Origin: an uncultured Eubacteriales bacterium
GTDB taxonomy: Bacteria > Bacillota > Clostridia > UMGS1883
Direction: 5' to 3'
Assembly: GCA_905195005.1 (NCBI GenBank)
Contig: CAJJUC010000032.1
Coordinates: forward strand, 1-16,518
Length of the DNA: 16,518 bases
Below the pieces are notes generated by a model. It did not search any database. It was not told where the DNA came from and was given only the letters and a program-made list of their open reading frames with translations. Shown piece after piece: positions 14,481-16,518 of the stretch (positions are counted from its first letter, which is position 1; the number at the start of each line of letters is the position of its first letter). Both the position numbers and the translations under genes were made by a program.

Positions 14481-14609
14481 TTATGTGCTGCTGCTTACTA
14501 ATACCATCCAATCAGGGGCGGCGCTGTTACTGTTGTTGGCATTGTTGTTGTTCAAGTTACCTGTCGGGTTGACGTTACGAATATTGTTATACAAGGCCAG
14601 CCGCAGCTG
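14481..14609 (-). pseudogene. Asparagine-rich remnant resembling a lectin-fold variable C-terminus
   Basis: The minus strand has a 42-codon open stretch, preceded by a stop, containing LYNNIRNVNPTGNLNNNNAN and then NSNSAAPDW. Twelve of 29 residues in that core are asparagine, nearly all AAC. Asn-dense tails of this kind occur at the ends of C-type-lectin/FGE-like proteins of gut Firmicutes, including targets of diversity-generating retroelements, whose template repeats are rich in AAY codons. No start, no upstream fold and no reverse transcriptase are in the window, so this is only a fragment. The link to retroelements is inference. Confidence 0.45.
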
Positions 14610-14616
14610 CTATACT
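14588..14616 (+). promoter_or_regulatory. Possible promoter of the WYL regulator gene
   Basis: TATACA (14588-14593) and TATACT (14611-14616) are 17 bases apart and match the -35 (4/6) and -10 (5/6) consensus. The -10 ends 33 bases before the ATG at 14650. It is the best candidate in this interval but rests on short matches. Confidence 0.35.
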
Positions 14617-14649
14617 CAAGAAAAGTAATCGAAAGAAGGGATATGTACC

Positions 14650-15603
14650 ATGCTGACGGAAAAAGCCAATGCCATCTGCCTCTTGGAGGTTCTAAAGGAG
14701 TATTCCGACGCAGAACACATTCTGCCCATGCGGGAGATCATCGCAAAGATGCAGTTCCTCTATGGCATCAAAATCGACCGCCGCACCGTTTACGGAGCCG
14801 TTGCGCTTTTGATCGAGCTCGGTTACGACATTTCCGTTTACGAGGACAACGGTGTCGGTTATTATCTTCGCAGTCGGGAATTGGAACAGTCGGAAGTCCT
14901 TTTGCTGACCGACGCGGTATATTCCTTCCCGTTCATCCCAGCAAAACAGACTGAGCAGCTTGTCCAAAAACTGCAAAAACAGCTTAGCGTCCACCAGCGG
15001 AAGCGTTATCGCTATCTGACAATATCGCAGCAGGACCGCAAGACCGACAACCGGCAGGTATTCTGGAACATTGAACAGTTGGATGAGGCGATCGCGCAGA
15101 AGAAAAAAGTCCGGCTCGGCTATCTCCACTATGGGCTGGATAAAAAACAGCACGAGGCAAAGACCTATACGCTCAGCCCCTACGAAATGGTTTACATGAA
15201 TGAGAGGTACTATCTCATCTGTGTTCCGGACCACGCGCCAAATACGCGTCTTTACCGCATTGACCGAATGAAGGACATTCAAATTTTAGATGATCCTCGC
15301 AGCGAGGCTGTCGCCCGTCAGGAGGCACAGAATGCTGTCTATGCCTATGTCGGCGCGCCTGAGCGCATCGTCATGTACTGTGACCGAGCCATCTTAGACG
15401 ATGTGATCGACCGCTTCGGTACAGAGGTACAGATCCGTAAACGCGACGAAAATACTTTTACCGCCGGTTTTACCGCGCCGCCGCGCGGCGTCAAGTTCTG
15501 GGCGCTGCAATATCTGCCGTATGTGGAGGTCGTTGGGCCTGCGTGGCTGCGGGAGGAGATCATCGAAAGCCTCGGGAAGAACAAATATCTTCAATCATAC
15601 TAA
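14650..15603 (+). CDS. WYL-domain transcriptional regulator, 317 aa
   Basis: The ATG at 14650 follows AGAAGGG at 14634-14640. Residues about 3-75 form a winged helix-turn-helix (ILPMREIIAKMQFLYGIKID, RRTVYGAVALLIELGY). The WYL domain covers about 139-225: it includes KVRLGYLHYG, then YTLSPYEMVYMNERYYLIC, where the W-Y-L signature reads RYYL, and then TRLYRIDRMKDIQIL. A WCX-type C-terminal domain (about 238-312) ends the protein. Length and order are normal for the family. WYL proteins often repress defence loci and are thought to sense nucleic acid or nucleotide ligands. The gene precedes a P-loop fragment and an endonuclease gene, so it probably controls them. Its codons are visibly more G+C-rich than those of abiE. 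Confidence 0.9.
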   Translation: MLTEKANAICLLEVLKEYSDAEHILPMREIIAKMQFLYGIKIDRRTVYGAVALLIELGYDISVYEDNGVGYYLRSRELEQSEVLLLTDAVYSFPFIPAKQTEQLVQKLQKQLSVHQRKRYRYLTISQQDRKTDNRQVFWNIEQLDEAIAQKKKVRLGYLHYGLDKKQHEAKTYTLSPYEMVYMNERYYLICVPDHAPNTRLYRIDRMKDIQILDDPRSEAVARQEAQNAVYAYVGAPERIVMYCDRAILDDVIDRFGTEVQIRKRDENTFTAGFTAPPRGVKFWALQYLPYVEVVGPAWLREEIIESLGKNKYLQSY

Positions 15604-15642
15604 ATTTGAGATGTGGAGTCAAAGAGGGGAGATATTATACGT

Positions 15643-16036
15643 ATGGAGCACGGCAGAATGCTTATTTCTTCTGGGAAAAGTAGTTCCGGAAAAACATATC
15701 AACTCAAAAAGTTTGTAAAATGCAGATGAGCTGCATTGCAATACAGCGGAGTTCATCCATGATGTTGCTGAATTGGTAGATGATCACTTCCAAAGGATCG
15801 GTATTCAATATTTCGAAAATGCCATTTCTGAATTTTTTGTAAATCAAGTTGCTGAGGACTTTGACAATTTTGAGAAACAGGACTTTTGGCTGACCAATGC
15901 GCTTAGTATAAACGATATTGTGCTGCCAAAAGCCTGCGTGCTGGGCGGTTATGATACTGATAAAATGGTAGACGGGCTTGATGTAGATTTGTCCCGAGAT
16001 ATAAAATTCTTACGACACCGATCGTCTAAGCTTTAA
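15643..16036 (+). pseudogene. Small P-loop (Walker A) protein gene, frameshifted or recoded
   Basis: From the ATG at 15643 (AGAGGGGAGA just upstream) the frame reads MEHGRMLISSGKSSSGKTYQ, with a perfect Walker A motif G11-K-S-S-S-G-K17-T18 after a beta strand. It stops at TGA 15727-15729 after 28 codons. The +1 frame is open from about 15719 to 16036 and continues with acidic, helical sequence (TAEFIHDVAELVDDHF, SEFFVNQVAEDFDNFEKQDF). Removing one A of AAAA at 15717-15720 would join the parts into about 130 residues. I see no Walker B motif, and I do not recognise the family. It lies between the WYL gene and the endonuclease gene, 18 bases before the latter. It may be a broken gene, a sequencing error, or a true +1 recoding site. 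Confidence 0.55.
15719..15737 (+). other. Hairpin at the frame change in the P-loop ORF
   Basis: AATGCAG (15719-15725) pairs perfectly with CTGCATT (15731-15737) around ATGAG. The loop carries the in-frame TGA (15727-15729), and the stem begins within the AAAA run. This could promote slippage, or could be coincidental. Confidence 0.45.
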
Positions 16037-16054
16037 AGTTGGGAGGCTTTTATT

Positions 16055-16518
16055 ATGTCAGAAAACGATTGTACATGGAAGCAGGAGTACCTATACCGGA
16101 TGTTCTCACACCATACCAAGGATAAGGAAAAGGAAAACTATGTTGTCAATGCAATCTGGGCGAGGCTGGACGATCTGAACATCAAACCTGTAACGCAGCA
16201 ATATGTCCGCCGCCCCAACGGCTATGCGTTGATCGACCTCTATTTTCCGCAGATCAACTACGGTGTGGAGTGCGATGAAGCGTATCACAAGGACAATACC
16301 CTCAAGGATGCCGTACGTGAAATCGACATGCAAACAGCGCTGTCCGCCTGCAGTGAAAACGGATTGACGATCCGCCGCGTGGATGCAACGCTGGACGCAG
16401 ATGCACTTCACGCCCGCATCCACGAGATCGTCCGCGAGATCAAGCAAAAGGTTGCAGAAAAGGGAAAACAGCTCTCGCCATGGCTTGAGCATGAAGAGGA
16501 ATGGTGCAGCATCAAAGA
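16055..16518 (+). CDS. AbaSI/PvuRts1I-like modification-dependent restriction endonuclease (N-terminal part)
   Basis: The ATG at 16055 follows GGGAGG at 16041-16046. 154 codons are visible before the window ends, so the gene is partial at its 3' side. The visible part is a Vsr/PD-(D/E)XK-like nuclease domain: NYVVNAIWARLDDLNIKPVT, QQYVRRPNGYALIDLYFP with D61, then GVECDEAYHK with E72, D74, E75 and H78, then REID (R88, D91) and a late helix. This is the layout of the N-terminal domain of AbaSI-type enzymes, which cut DNA carrying (glucosyl-)hydroxymethylcytosine and have an SRA-like reader domain in the C-terminal half. That half would lie beyond the window. It would act against phages with modified cytosines. 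A different Vsr-type nuclease cannot be excluded from this half alone. Confidence 0.7.
   Translation, partial: MSENDCTWKQEYLYRMFSHHTKDKEKENYVVNAIWARLDDLNIKPVTQQYVRRPNGYALIDLYFPQINYGVECDEAYHKDNTLKDAVREIDMQTALSACSENGLTIRRVDATLDADALHARIHEIVREIKQKVAEKGKQLSPWLEHEEEWCSIK

Larger units (their letters stand above)
14299..14640. other. Recombination scar between the abiE pair and the WYL regulator
   Basis: This 342-base interval has no intact gene. Its minus strand holds an integrase-box remnant (14365-14424) and an asparagine-rich remnant (14481-14609), listed separately. Next to abiEii it is A+T-rich, with only weak hairpins (TTCAT/ATGAA at 14309-14323). The plus-strand ORF at 14380-14628 is the antisense of the asparagine-rich tract, which explains its runs of leucine. 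Confidence 0.6.

Noticed and set aside
14521..14555. Repeated GTTGTTG-like tract considered as a microsatellite or CRISPR-like repeat
   Set aside because: It is the complement of AAC/AAT codons in the Asn-rich fragment. Spacing is irregular and there are no repeat-spacer units.
14380..14628. 82-codon plus-strand ORF with a leucine-rich, membrane-like stretch
   Set aside because: The leucine run is the antisense of the AAC-rich asparagine tract. There is no ribosome site, and the left end overlaps the integrase remnant.
15521..15718. 65-codon plus-strand ORF overlapping the end of the WYL gene
   Set aside because: Out-of-frame with the WYL gene for half its length. The Walker A frame at 15643 explains the rest better.

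Overview
The window looks like a chromosomal segment of an anaerobic Gram-positive bacterium of the Clostridia (Bacillota). The reasons are S-layer homology (SLH) proteins, large secreted multidomain polysaccharide-active proteins with typical clostridial beta-sandwich modules, GGAGG-type ribosome binding sites, and gut-Firmicutes-like defence genes. I cannot name the species.

Region 1 (1-12277) is a tightly packed plus-strand carbohydrate locus. It holds the 3' end of a large surface protein, a 306-residue SLH protein, two paralogous secreted proteins built from LamG-like and Ig-like domains (867 and 841 residues), a 937-residue secreted clan GH-A (GH39-like) hydrolase, and two leaderless (alpha/alpha)6-barrel glycosidases of the GH63/MGH1-like type. 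Spacing is short, and the GH39-like gene overlaps the first cytoplasmic glycosidase by ATGA. The picture is extracellular binding and cleavage of a complex glycan at the cell wall, with trimming of the imported oligosaccharides inside the cell. The substrate cannot be read from the sequence.

Region 2 (12278-12928) has no intact gene apart from a doubtful 39-codon ORF. It holds a strong bidirectional terminator, an antisense fragment of a LacI-family regulator with one frameshift and both ends missing, and a promoter with a 14-bp dyad.

Region 3 (12870-14298) is an A+T-richer type IV toxin-antitoxin pair, abiEi-abiEii, with a 4-bp overlap. The dyad overlaps its -35 and surrounds its -10, which fits autorepression by AbiEi.

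Region 4 (14299-14640) is a scar with minus-strand remnants: a tyrosine-integrase box (HDLRH) and an extremely asparagine-rich 42-codon fragment resembling the C-termini of lectin-fold or diversity-generating-retroelement target proteins.

Region 5 (14650-16518) is visibly more G+C-rich. It encodes a WYL-domain regulator, a broken or frameshifted small P-loop (Walker A) ORF, and the N-terminal 154 residues of an AbaSI/PvuRts1I-like modification-dependent endonuclease that runs off the window. Regions 3-5 read as a mosaic defence island that landed downstream of the carbohydrate operon.
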